Assembly: GCF_003073045.1 (NCBI RefSeq)
Contig: NC_037603.1
Span: 15,382,192-15,446,191, forward strand
Direction of reading: 5' to 3'
DNA: 64,000 bases
From: Pomacea canaliculata
Taxonomy: Eukaryota > Mollusca > Gastropoda > Architaenioglossa > Ampullariidae
Within the stretch, counting starts at the first letter, position 1. Each line of letters begins with the position of its first letter. The position numbers were made by a program, and so were the translations under genes. Of the stretch, positions 12,501-24,560 are shown one piece after another. The notes beneath the pieces were generated by a model, which was not told where the DNA came from, did no database searches, and was given only the letters and a program-made list of their open reading frames with translations.

Positions 12501-15500
12501 TCAGAAAATTTCTAGGGATACTAAAATAAAACCCAGAACAAAGGGAAAAACCAAGGTAAAAATCTGATACAAACAAACAAAAAACTAAATGCATCCATTT
12601 GAAGAGATTCGGTTACTGTTGACAGAAATATGAAAAAAAAGACAGAAACTGAAACACTGACACCAGCCTAGTTAATAGGCTCAGATGAAAAAAAACTTGA
12701 GCTGAAAGGACAGAGGACTGAGCACTCACTAAGTTATGCAAATGTGCACCATACCAGCAACATAACAAGTAACCAAATAATGTGAACCAACATAAAGAGG
12801 AACCCATTAATTCTGTACCTTTTTCCAATCATTTTATTTTTCACCTGATAAATAAAAACGGACAATTAACATTCTTTAAATATCAATTAAATGTCTACAT
12901 TTCAGAACAAAACTCTTCCAATATTTAATAACAATAACAAACCTGAATAAAAGTTGGCCTGAGAACCAGCTGCCTCCTGCTGCCTTCGCTGAAGCTCTCT
13001 TTGTCGCATCCTGCAGTGAGCAAGGAGCAGGGAAGTCAAACAAAAAAGTGAATTACTTCATTCAGTTTTCCCTTTCAAATATTTCTTTTAATATTTACAG
13101 TATTTCAGCAAGAAAAGGAAGCTGTGCGAGCACTACCGCTCTAAATTATGCTAGACTGCCATCAAGCCCAGATTTAAGCTCAGTCCTAAAGGACTGTAAT
13201 GTCTATGTCAACAGGGCTTGTGGATTTCCTCTGGCCAACAGCTGGACTCTCTCCCATTTTAGGGAATGAACTGTTGTATTCAAAAGCAGAATAAATTATC
13301 TATGATGCTACATACCTTTATTTTGGATATGATGAGCTAAAGAAAACTTTTTTTCAAACAAAAAAAGGTCGCAGAACAGTTTTCTTGAAATTCAAAATAT
13401 TTAACTGTTTTATGCAACTAAATCCTTTCACCGTACAGTTACTGTGTACATATGCACATGAATAACACACACATAAACACTTGCACAAAAACATCAGAGT
13501 TTGCCTGCATGCAGTTTAAGCCTGCAGAATTCAGAAACTACAATACCTCTCAACTGCCCGCTCCTTGGCTGCTGTTCGAGCCTTTTTGGATCCATGGTGA
13601 GGATGAACCTTGACATTGATAATTTTGTTTGCCTTCTGGGCTTCCTCCTCCATCTGAAGGACTGTGCTTGTAGCAAACTGGATAAACTCACAGTACTCCT
13701 CACAGCAATACAGCGACTCTGGGTCCTGTGGACATCAAATCAAATCAAAGTTTATTGTTTGTCCGAGGAAGTCCAAGACAGAAAATTTTCTTTTGCTCAC
13801 AAACCTAACCACATATACAAACATAAATATATATATATACAACATAATGGGTAGAAATAAAATACAGATAGAAAACAATCAACACACATGCACATCTACA
13901 CATTCTCACACATTCTCACACATACATGGAAACCTCATAAGGAGGATGCCAGGTAGTATGGGAACCCTACAAGTCCTTGTGCCTTTTATTTAGGATGGTT
14001 ATGGCTGCTGGCACAACACATTATTAATGGTAATCTCATTTATATATACAGAGAACAGGATAGGGGAAAGCACACAACCCTGATGTTTTTGATAGTTATA
14101 CTGAAGCTGTAACCTAGTGGCACCTGTGACTGTTGCATTTCCATTGATGGCAAAGGTAGAATCATCTTGCCACAAAACTCGCATGGACCTCTGAACATTC
14201 CAGCAGGATTCCCATCTTCATCAACAGGAAAGTCCATTTCACCTGCTTCAAAAAACACCTCCTCTGCATGGGTTGTTGCCGTGGACTCTGGAATCACCAT
14301 CTCCTTCATTTCAGATTCTCTCACATACTAAAACAAAGAATAAGAAAAAGAATCCCTTTATTTGCCAAGTGATATTGCACAAGGAATGTGTGACTTAATG
14401 ATGGCCACCACACACACACAGAGGACATGTAACAAAATAAGCCATTGGCTGTGTGTGGTTCATCAGTCATAATCTTACATGACGTGCACAAACGCACAGA
14501 GTATAGATTGTGCCTACCAAGGGAAGATCATAACCAATAGTTCTGGTAGCTGTAGGCACCACCTGGTCAAGTCAGACTTTCTTTTTCTGGGTGGTGCAGC
14601 TTGTATCTGGAAAACCTAGCCTTAAACCCTAACCCTAACTTGAACCTGAACCAGAATGTCCCTCCTAAAGCTTAACTTTTTCACTTGGTGCAGAAAGTTA
14701 AGTCAGTGCTGGGCCTTCTTGGTGACAGATAGTGAATTGTTGTCCCAGCTGAAGTCATTCAAGATGGTGGTTCCCAAGAACCTAATGATCAACCTGCTCT
14801 ATGGACCTAACCATTGAAAATAAAAGGTTCCACACAGCCTCTTTCCTGCAAAGTCAACTACAATCTCCTTGGTCTTAGACATGTTTAGTTGCAGCCTATT
14901 TTCACTGCACCACCAAGTGATCTGCCTCCTGGTGGTATACAAACCGTTGTTGACAATGAGACTTTCCACCATGGTGTCATCAGCAAACTTCACCACCTGA
15001 ATATATAGGATCCATAAAAGGAGACTCAGTTGTTGGTGAAGAGACAGTACAGTCAGGGAGAGATGATGCACCTGTATGCAACACTAGGATAATGGACAGG
15101 CTATTTATTTATTATTTCAGATAACATTAATCACCTTCAGGATTTGTGGTGGGCCTACACTGGGCAATGTAGCTTTTTGAGGTCTTTTTCTCATCTCCTC
15201 ATCTGAACTCTGTAAGAAAAATGAAGATTGATGGGCAAACACTTTACACATGCACTCACACATGCATGTATACATACCAACAAAAAAATGCACTTAACAC
15301 TGCATCTTCCAGGCCAAAACTAACATGATGGTATAAATTTATAAAGAAAACTATTATAAAGAATTGAAAGTCTATACACAATGAATGCTGTTATTCTGGG
15401 TTTTCTCTTGTCTGTCATTCAGCTTGTCTGTGCAAATATCATCTATTTAAATATTCTTCATATCTGGCTAAGACACATGCATTAGGTTTGAAAAAAAAAT

Positions 15501-18500
15501 GAGGTCTCACCAAGCTCATGGTCACTGAAACGGCATAAATCAAAACAGATCCCACTTCTAACAAAATGTGTTTTGACAGGGCTACATCTGTAATCCATTT
15601 TGCTTACCTGCCAAACCTATCCACATATATGCACATTATCTACCTGCTGTTCTGAATACCTATATACATTATGCCTACCTAATGAACCAACCTATCTGCA
15701 CAGATAAGCAATAATGATAAGTGCATAAAAGTCAAGGTTGTACATCATCTGAAGTGGAGCTCATGTCCAGTAGAGGAATGCCATATTCATCATTGGGTAG
15801 GAGAGAGAAGGGCGTGATGTTTGTCTCTGGTCGACTCTCTGCCATGGAACTTATGGTCGTGCCCCCTGTCCTTGGTCTGCTAGCTGTTTCTCTTGAGTCA
15901 GGTTTCACTGCATCAATAAATGAAATAAAATTTCTGCAAAGAGTTGCACTTACGATTTAAAACAAAGTGTGATAAAACTAATGTTGAACAAATATTTTTC
16001 AAAATTATTTTCAGAATATAACAGATAACATTCCCAAACACGCTACATGTCACCTGTTGCCTTTCTCTCATGCACAAACACACATACATACTCTTGATTT
16101 TATATCCATGACTTTTTATTAGTATTTAAATTATTTATATATATGAATAAGCAATCACCTTAGCATATACAAATACAAGCAATGCCAAGCAAAATGCAAA
16201 ATAACGCAGCAATGCTCAACAGTTTCCTCTTTTCTTCACCTCATATATTTTCCATTTTCTAACTTTCTTATTTACCAAGTATTGACTTCAAACTTCCAGG
16301 TGATGTTCCTGTGGAAAGCCGCTGTGGTCTATCAATCTTTTCTGTTAGAGAGACAGCACACCACACTACATCACTCTGGTTATCAAACACTTAAGTTGGT
16401 CATAAAGGAACACTCGTGTACACATGATATATATATCACACTAATATATTCAGTTGAATATATAAACATGAACACAACAGTTAATAGCATATAAAACTTT
16501 TAGTATATTCATTGTCAACACATATGAAAAGCTTCTTTTTCATACATAAAACACCAAAGAATATGTGAGAGAGAGGGTATATATGTTTAGAATGTTTCTT
16601 ACAAATGACATGAATGACATGCTCAATCAATAAAAATTACCATAAAGTTATTTAAGTACTAAAAGTTTTCCATTAAAATCAGTTTAGATTCTTTTGTTTC
16701 TTTGCAAACTTTTTCTCATCATTATGTATTTATTGTATTATGTATTGTTCTTTTCAACTTTTACAAAATAAAAATGGCATAATGAAACCTCTATTTCAAA
16801 AATGATTTATCAGTCTCTTTTATGTCAAATGTGATCCATAATATAGTTTTATATACATGTATGTGAATATAGCTTTTCTTCTAGTGTGATACATACTATA
16901 TATATATTTCTTCACTTACATGTTTGCACTCTAACTCACTTTCCACAACAACAAATCTTTACTCATGTGACCGTTTATAGGCATCCAACAACCTCCCCAC
17001 AAAACTTCATTTTGAGAAAGAAGAAAACTTTTATTTTTCACCAATGATTTTTTCTTTGTTCTTTTATTGTTACCCCTTCCACCTTCCTTTTATTTATTTA
17101 TGTAACAAAAGCCTGAATAATCCAAATGCACCTCACTTTCTTACAAGAACAAATAAATTTGGCTGAACTTTTTAAATGACCAATCAATAACTCTCTCTGC
17201 TATAAACTTGCATATATAAAACATGATTAGTTGAAAACATGACAAAACAAACCAACATGAATTGTTTTATTTAATGAGTCAGTAGGCAATACAAACTTTT
17301 AAACTGTCATCTAAAATTTCCACAGAATTAAGATTGTGTGTGTTTTGCTTTGATTGGATATGTTCTTGAAAAGATGCCATGAAAAATATGTAGCTTGTAG
17401 GGCATAAAGAAGAATATGAAATAGCTTGACATGACACTATAAAGACCATAAATCACTCAATTTCTTCTTATTCTAAATTAAAATTCTGTGCAAACATTTC
17501 TGCTGGTCATGTTTTAGTTAAATTTATCAACTCATTTTAAGTTGCAAATGGCCCAGCAAATTAGCAAGCACTCAATATGTTTAGTCCTTTGATGATCATG
17601 CAGCAGAAATGCCAGATAAAACACACCTGCATTGATCAGGACACTTTTTGCTTTGTCTGCAATTTAAATAAAAACAATGTGTCAATGATGGGAGGTGGTT
17701 GTGGTGACTGAAGCAGTGGTTTATGGTGATGATAGCAATAATAATGAATAGGTTCTTCAAGAGCTATGTACATATAAACCACTGCTTATTGTAGTCACAT
17801 TTCACCAACCTTTTCTGTGTTAAATCTTGGGTTCCTCACTGAGAGACATCAATGAAGACAGTTCTACAGGGGCATGGGTGTACACAGAATGTAGCTGACA
17901 TTAAATTGTTCCCATTAACTGTCGAAATAAGCTTCTGGTTTGGCATGCTTCACACCCGACTTTTCTCAAAACATCCCTGCACCTCCATCCTGTCACCAGT
18001 CGACCCCTCCCGCTCTCCTTCGGTCACAGGGTTGTCACTCTGCAAGTAACTATCCCTCCGCTACCAGACCTGTACCTGTTACCTTGCCCTCTGCGCTTGT
18101 GTGTGCGTGAATGCATGCCATGTTCCATACTGTTATATAAGGACTATGCATTAAAGCAACAATTCATGTCGATGTTATACAAAAAGGGTCTCTTTATGTA
18201 CAAGGGGTTACCTTCACTGGGTGTGATGACTTTCACCTTTCCTGCCTTTTGTGCACCTTCCAGCCAATCCCAATCAGTCTGTGTGTCCAGGGTAACTAAA
18301 GTGACCTCTCGACCATCAAAGCCTATCCTTTTCTCCATCTCTCGATGAGCAGTAGACTTGCTATTTAACAGAAAAGACCAAATCTTATTTCAATGTCATT
18401 TAAAATTCAAATTTCACATTAATTACATGAAAAAAAAGAAAGGGTGCATATTTTGTTGCCAATCAGCCTTCCCCTTTTTCTACTTATTCCTACTTCCCTG

Positions 18501-19262
18501 TTCATCTTCCTTCTGCAAAATCATGATACTCTCAATCGTTGTTAAATGATTTCTCTTTGCGTGTTCTGTAGTTGTTTTTATTCATCATAGGTACTGTTGT
18601 TTATCCTTCCATAGTTCATATATTGTCCATTCCCTCGTATATTGTCCATGTCTCGTTCTCGTTCTTAAGTGCTAAGAACATATTAGGAGTGTGTGTACTC
18701 CACAAATTTTGCATTTATTATTATTATTGCACCTTTCATCCTATGATCTGACAAACCTGGAAAATGACACAGAGTGTGCTGATCGACCTCCTCTGCTTTC
18801 TTTTCTCAGCCGTGTCTTTGATGTTGCTTGACCATCTTCAGCAGAGGATGCTACAAAATGAGTATTAAAAGAATAAATCCACAACTACAGAGGAAAGAGT
18901 CTCATCTATATATTGTATAAAGTACTTAAGATTCACAGCATTTACACGTGGTAATAATTACAGGGCAAAGTGATTTCTCATGTTCGTCAAGTAAAGTTTA
19001 AATCAAATCATAAGACATACATTTTACCTTTTACTTCCAAAAAATGAAAAGATCCATGGGAACTACACCAAAAAACCTCAATGTATGCACACAGAGCAAT
19101 ACAGATCGATATATTGGATGAAGTCTAATGAAATCAGTGTGTACCTCTTGAATCTGATGATGCTCCATCCTCTGCTTGTTGATCTATTCCCAGCTCAAGA
19201 TCACTATCTGTGTCACTCATATACCCTCCCTCCAAAGCAGTTCTGGACTTTGTTATCTCCAT
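6514..19262 (-). CDS. ERICH6: Glutamate-rich protein 6-like (FAM194 family), 18 coding exons, 764 aa
   Basis: Coding exons in transcript order: 19262-19145, 18850-18757, 18360-18212, 17656-17627, 16341-16276, 15907-15744, 15209-15135, 14327-14124, 13725-13547, 13010-12943, 12267-12148, 10864-10775, 8925-8768, 8445-8360, 7962-7810, 7545-7290, 7050-6971, 6718-6514. All introns are GT-AG, every junction is phase-consistent, and there is no internal stop. The C-terminal half matches what I know of FAM194: GPCEFCGK near residue 279, LYCCEEYCEF near 305, PPTPPDFDESDIEVFIPEP near 480, FYPSGNKFLTIFPDGTGN, then VHDDGPGG, HVHAPPLQPLC and FPKSPKVDKILPP. The N-terminal half is acidic and low in known domains. 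Start: first ATG after a likely acceptor at 19267; a non-coding first exon probably ends at 20327 (donor GTAAGT). Vertebrate ERICH6 is similar in length; its function is poorly known. Exon 4 (30 nt) and exon 11 rest on phase rather than homology. Confidence 0.85.
6760..6780. repeat. (CGT)n microsatellite
   Basis: Seven CGT units in the intron before the last exon of the ERICH6-like gene. Confidence 0.9.
11732..11803. repeat. Imperfect tandem duplication, period 43 bp
   Basis: TGGAAACTATTATAGTA at 11732 is repeated as TGGAAACTCTTATAGTA at 11775, each followed by AAAGTGCACATGC. It lies in an ERICH6-like intron. Confidence 0.75.
13732..14123 (-). mobile_element. LINE remnant with internal deletion, filling one intron of the ERICH6-like gene
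   Basis: On the minus strand the sequence reads QGCVLSPILFSVYINEIT (RT motif, about 14080-14025), then jumps to a VPAAITILNKR-like end of the protein (about 14005-13970), followed by untranslated sequence and the tail CAATAAACTTTGATTTGATTT near 13735-13757. The RT motif belongs to the CR1/L2/Rex-type (Jockey-like) LINEs. The segment between RT block and C-terminus is missing. The remnant begins immediately after the donor at 14123 and ends a few bases before the acceptor at 13726. Confidence 0.7.
14331..15072 (-). mobile_element. CR1/L2-type LINE remnant in an ERICH6-like intron
   Basis: Minus-strand translation gives the catalytic FADD block (VVKFADDTMVESLIVNNG), then ITWWCSENRLQLNMSKTKEI, and, in decayed frames, FLGTTILNDFSWDNN, a RRDILVQ block and TRTIGYDLP. 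The 3' end is the family-typical AAATAAAGGGATTCTT followed by ATTCTT units, ending one base pair group away from the splice acceptor at 14328. Several stops and shifts show that it is old. It is 5'-truncated just upstream of the FADD motif. Confidence 0.8.
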
Positions 19263-20327
19263 CTTTCTTCAATTAAATCACAAGAAGAACCTTCCACTTA
19301 AAAATTAATATAATTCATAATATCTTTGCCAGAATAGTAATAAACTTCACAGACTGATCTTTATTCTTTAAGTTTTTGCAAATTCTTATTCTTTATTGAT
19401 TGAAGGACCTGCATGTAAGACACAAAATGTTGACTGAATATACTTACCACTGTTAATATTTTAGTCAAGCACTTTTCTTTAACATCAAATTACCAGTCAT
19501 GGCTGTGTGATAAAGATGACAGTATGTTATTCGTCTTGCTTCCTCTGGTATTAAGGTCAATTCCTTTATGCCATTTTCTTCAAATCCTTTTTTTTTAAAA
19601 AAAGGTAAAGAATATATAGTTATTATAGAGATGCACCTAAAATGCAGATAAAGCAGAATATAGATAATACAGTACTACAGAAAAGCAATTACTGAGTTTT
19701 TCTTCGTGGTAAAAAAAAACTAAAGCAAAAGTGGGACATTATTCAGTCTCTTCACACCTCTGTTGCAAAATAAGAGAGGGATCAAATTTGGGGGAGGGGT
19801 TGTTTTGGTTTGATGCTTTTCAAGTGGCTTTAAATATTGATCTGTACTGACGCATGGTCCCTGCTGACGTATTTCTAACCACTTTTGTTGCTGCATACGA
19901 GCGTTCAGTCACAGTCTGACCATGCAAGACATTCAGGAAAAGCGCTTATATATATATACACTCACTTTAAGCTATATATAGACGTGTAACATCCGTGCCT
20001 ATATTTCAGTTGGAGACATATACTTTATCCGAAAATGTGTTTATCATATAATTGATCCTGGAGACAGTTTATTTATGTGCTGATAAGATTTCCACAAACT
20101 AAATTATAAGGCTTCGAGGGATGGAAAGGGGACTGTTTATTTCTGTTGCTCAAATATCTTGCACTTGTGTATTCGCGCCGTCTTGTTTTCGGTGTTTCGA
20201 TGCCTATATGTATTCATCTCCACTTGGTCACTGTAGCTAAATATACAGTACTATTAATATCTAAAAACCAGTGAAAAATATGACACGTAGAAGTAATATA
20301 TCAGGTAATAAAAGCATTTAACTTACA

Positions 20328-20645
20328 AGTAGCGTCGTGTTTACTCTATCTTTCCGCCATGTTTGTGTTGACGCTGTTGATAAGCGACGGTCAGTGTGGT
20401 CATGTGATCACAACTTAGCTGCTTTTCCTTAGTCGTTATTGTAGAATCATAATCAAATAATGTAGTAAATACACATATATTGTAAGCTAAATTATTAACT
20501 ACAATATGTTGTGTATTTCATTGCAATATTTAATATCTTTATTTTAGTGAAAACTCTATTTTGCAACATTAAAGATCCATTTCCGACAGTTGTTTGGACT
20601 GCATTGTGAGCGAGCGTACCGCTACAGAGCTGACTTCTTTTTATA
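20328..20645. promoter_or_regulatory. Divergent promoter region between the ERICH6-like gene and RBMX2
   Basis: The likely leader exon of the minus-strand gene ends at 20327 (donor GTAAGT), and the RBMX2 start codon is at 20646. Between them lies an ATGGCGGAAA match on the minus strand (about 20351-20360) that resembles a YY1-type initiator and would also give a four-codon upstream frame. No TATA box is evident at a fitting distance. Shared bidirectional control is inferred from the spacing only. Confidence 0.45.
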
Positions 20646-23107
20646 ATGAATCCTTTGACGTAAGCTTCTATTTCTATTTTATTATTGACGTTAATGATAT
20701 TTTTCGTTTACTCTTGTGTTTTCACATAAAATATTGTTACTAAAGACATGCTGAATAGTTTGAGCATCAAATGGTGCATAGCGCATTGTCGTTATAGACC
20801 TGTAAGAGAGAAAGACGTGGAAGTCAATATGATTGCGAATTTTCTTTTAAGTAGTGTATCCAAATAGTGCTAAGCAAGGCTAATCAACTAGCTGGCATTA
20901 TTAGCAAGACATAATTACTTGGTTAGAAAGACGTTTTTAAAATTGTACAAAGCACTTGTGCTTAGTGCATGGTCATAAAGTTAGATCATAGGCTGTTTCT
21001 GTTTCAGGAATGTGAAAAATATTCAGAAACTGAACCAGCGTGAATTGGAATTGGGCAACTTAGGCAAAAAGTCTTGGCATGATGACTATAAGAATAGTGC
21101 CTGGATTTTCATTGGTGGTCTTCCATACACCCTGACAGAGGGCGACATTATTTGTGTTTTTTCACAGTAAGTAGTGACATTCCTATTGCCATAGATTCTC
21201 CATAGTAGGTATGCTTTTAGATTCTTTACCATGAATTTATGGTCATGTGGGGAAATTTACAAACACACATTGCTTCATTTATGGCCTTGGGCTTAAAAAT
21301 ACTGATGGCAACTCTGGTCAATGAAAAATAATGTTGTGATTCGGGGGGCTATGGACAACAAATTCAAAATGCTTTAGAATATTGGCATTAGACTCTCATG
21401 CTGTATTAAAAAAAATAATGATGGCATGTTCAATTATGTGTAGGTATGGCGAAGTGGTAAACATCAACCTCGTTCGAGATAAGGCCACAGGAAAGTCAAA
21501 AGGCTATGCCTTTCTTTGTTATGAAGATCAACGTAGCACAGTTCTTGCTGTGGACAATCTTAATTCGATTAAGGTGAGTTTTTGAAGGTGAATTTCATCA
21601 CAACATTGTTCCTGCATTTGTTAACTTGCAATAATTATTAATAGATGCTTTTTCTTACAGCTCAGTATGTAGGTGGTGCAGTACCTCTTGTCTTAGCAAA
21701 ATATTGTTTGGGTGTCTTTTTCATTTGTATGACAGTAGTAGGCTTTGTTTCCTATCACCCACATTTTTTAAATGTGTATAAAATTTGAATGAGTTGTGTG
21801 TCTCCTGTCAACATCAGATGAGATAAAAATAAAGGTAATGTGATAAAAGTTTTAATTGCAATTTTTTAATCAATTATTAGTTGCTTGGGCGGACAATCCG
21901 TGTGGACCATGTGGCTGACTACAAGCAACCCAAGGAGCATGGAGATGAAGACGAGGTCACAAAAGCACTGAGAGTGGAAGGTTGTGCGCCACACTTGCCA
22001 CAAGCTCTGACTAATGAATTGCAAGAGGAAACTTTACCCAAGCCTTCTGATAGCAATGGTTTGTGAGATTGGGGTGAGGGTGGGGCCTACTAGCCTGCAT
22101 TAATTAAAAGCTTAAGAATCTATCACTCTCTGGTCAGTTCAGGGTAAGAACTCTTAATATAATAATATAGAAATATGCTTTCACTTACAAATTACAAGCT
22201 AGACTTCGTATGAAATCCATTGCATTTAGGAATCACATGACTGGAAACATGTAGAAGGTATAGACATATCATCATCAGGCTATCAAGCACAGGCTTGAAA
22301 CACAAACATGTGAGTTGTTACAGTGGTCTTTGTATCAATATTTTATGCAAACAACAAAAATGACAACCAATTCTGGGGGAGTAGGGTGGAGAGTAGTTAA
22401 GCAGTTCTTAACCTTGAGCGCCAAAATGTATAGATAATGCTTACTTGTGTATGTGTAAAGGTTAACTCAGAGCTGAGAGGTATTAAAGCAGTACTCTTAT
22501 TCTTGGTATTGTACATACACTTCTGCATGTGTTTTGATAATACGACAATCATTATAGCTAATTTTTTTTGTTTGTTTGTGTAGATAAATTGAAAAAGAAG
22601 AAAAAGAAAGACAAGAAAAAGAAGAGGAAAAAGGCGAAAGTAGAGCCTTCTGGTTCAGACAGTAGTACGAGCAGCAGCAATGATGAAGGGGTCAGGAAAA
22701 AGCTCAAGACAGCAACAAACTGGGCACCAGCAGTGCAGGTGAAAACAGAAAAGCACGATAGTGGTTACAACAATGCATATTATGGCCACAGAAAAGTCAC
22801 TGATGAGGATGGCAGGAAACATGACCATTCAAGGGAAAAAAGAGACAAGAGGAGATCTAGTCCTTCCAGAGAAGGTAGCTGCAGTAGATCCCCCGATAGA
22901 GGAGCTAAGCACAACAGAGACCTAACCATAGATCCTGGCCATCAAAGAGATGGAAAAAGAGACCATTACAGATCATCAGATAAAGACCAGCATAGAGACA
23001 GAGAGAGTTATAATAGCAGGTGGGAACATTCTTCAAAACATAGTTTTCGCAGAGATGAACAATCACAAAGGGGCAGATCCGACTACAACAGACGTGACAA
23101 AAGATAG
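20646..23107 (+). CDS. RBMX2: RNA-binding motif protein X-linked 2 (Ist3/Snu17-type RRM protein), 5 exons, 334 aa
   Basis: Exons 20646-20659, 21008-21166, 21444-21573, 21881-22058 and 22584-23107 join to 1005 nt with GT-AG introns and no internal stop. The start MNPLTNVKNIQKLNQRELEL is the typical RBMX2 N-terminus. One RRM covers about residues 35-115: RNP2 IFIGGL at 38-43 and RNP1 KGYAFLCY at 77-84, followed by GRTIRVDHVADYKQP. The last exon encodes a lysine-rich run, a serine patch and an RS/RD-rich tail. In other eukaryotes this protein is part of the RES/activated spliceosome (Bact) in the nucleus and supports pre-mRNA splicing. The gene lies head to head with the ERICH6-like gene, with about 300 bp between the likely leader exons. 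The 3' UTR is probably long: the first clear AATAAA is at 24128. Confidence 0.95.
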
Positions 23108-24127
23108 CTTTGAGCTGAAAGGTTTTAAGGCATTTTTTAAAATTCTGATGGAGCCTGCTGGTGTATGCATATAGCTCACCAGCATATGTCTGTAAAGAAC
23201 ACTTTTGAGAAAAATATGACTGAGCACTTACTCCCAGATAATGTGGTTGATCTTTAGTGTCATGGGAGGGAGAAAATGTGTGTGTGTGTGTGCATATATT
23301 GAATGAAAGTGACATTCTGCATGCTTTGTCAGTGGATTCAGCATAGCTGAATAGTAAATGAAAGGATTTACTCATATGGCATTTGCTTTATCTGTTTGAG
23401 AAGAAAGCACAAAAGAAGTGACAAAGTATGTGAGCAGCAGTGCAACAATGTTCTTTGTTCAGTGCAGAGGGACACTCTTGAGAGAGAGCACTCTTCATGT
23501 GTGGAATTAGAAAAAAAGCAGTGAGCCCCTGTTGTTTTTACTTCGTGATTACATAAAATACCATTTTTAATGGTAAAATTTCTTTCTTCGACTACTGAAT
23601 GTAGAAAACATATTTTCTACTTTTAGCAAAGTTTCTTTAGAGTTTAGACTACCAACAGTGCACTGGTTAAGTGACCACCGCTACCGTTAATGACCTGAAA
23701 GGATGGTCAAGGCGGGGCTCATAAACCTGAACGGTGACTCGGGACACGCTGTTCCTGAAAACACAGCAGTTGGATATAGTGTAGGGAGCAACAACTCCCC
23801 CTCAGACTCCGAGAGAGACGTTAAGTTGTAAGAAACAAACTTGTGTTAAGTTGGTGGGAGTAGAGCTTCCCAAAGGACTGTGTATTTATGTTTTTGCTTT
23901 AACTCTGAGTGCTTATTTTTTCTTTCATAGTAATGGAGCCTTGTGCACCAAGTCGATGAAACATTTCTTTATTTCATGGCTATTCATATTCTTCATGTTT
24001 ATGCTTTGTGGCATTCACATATGGGGAAAGTTTCCCATTTGTTAAGGCTGGAAATTAGTACACAAGACTGATCATATGTTGTTGCTCTCAGCAGTCTCCT
24101 ACCTCACAATGTTCATGCTATGGAAAT

Positions 24128-24133
24128 AATAAA
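24128..24133 (+). terminator. Candidate poly(A) signal of RBMX2
   Basis: AATAAA about 1 kb after the stop, at the border of a LINE remnant. I noticed no nearer AATAAA. Confidence 0.35.
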
Positions 24134-24139
24134 GTACAA

Positions 24140-24560
24140 TTCAATCATTCATTCCTTGGCTGGTACTGGATGTTGGAGGGTACACATGGACAGACACTGC
24201 AGTTGACAAGTCTTGCCACTCGTGCAATAGTGAGCAGGCCGTGCTCAGGACAACCAGTCCAATTTTAAAAGTTTGTAAACCAGTTCTTCCTCTGGTCACC
24301 ATGGTGTCAACCCCCTCCAAAGTACTTTGAAGAACAGTCTTTGACAAAGTGTTGCGTTGGGTCACATGACCAAACCAGACCATTTGACTGATGTTAAGTA
24401 TGGGTTCTTAGTGTCCTACAAGTGTGATGACCACACTTGTATAGTCATTCATTTCCTGCCAGGATTTTCCTCCATGTCAGCAAGCAGGGTCTGTGTTTTA
24501 CATCCATAAGCAGGATCTGTACTTCAAGGTGCTAACCCTGTAGTGCAATAGCACAATATT
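24140..24560 (-). mobile_element. Decayed LINE 3' part (RT C-terminal region)
   Basis: The minus strand reads MVWFGHVTQRNTLSKTVLQ followed by STLEGV and, in shifted frames, NWFTNFKNWTG and a PPTTSS-like end. This is the common GHVxRxxSLxKTxLQGTLEGG ending of RTE-like LINEs. Upstream (24400-24540) the TLLAD/LTADM type block is still faintly visible. Frame breaks mark it as old. It lies downstream of RBMX2 in the opposite orientation. Confidence 0.6.
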
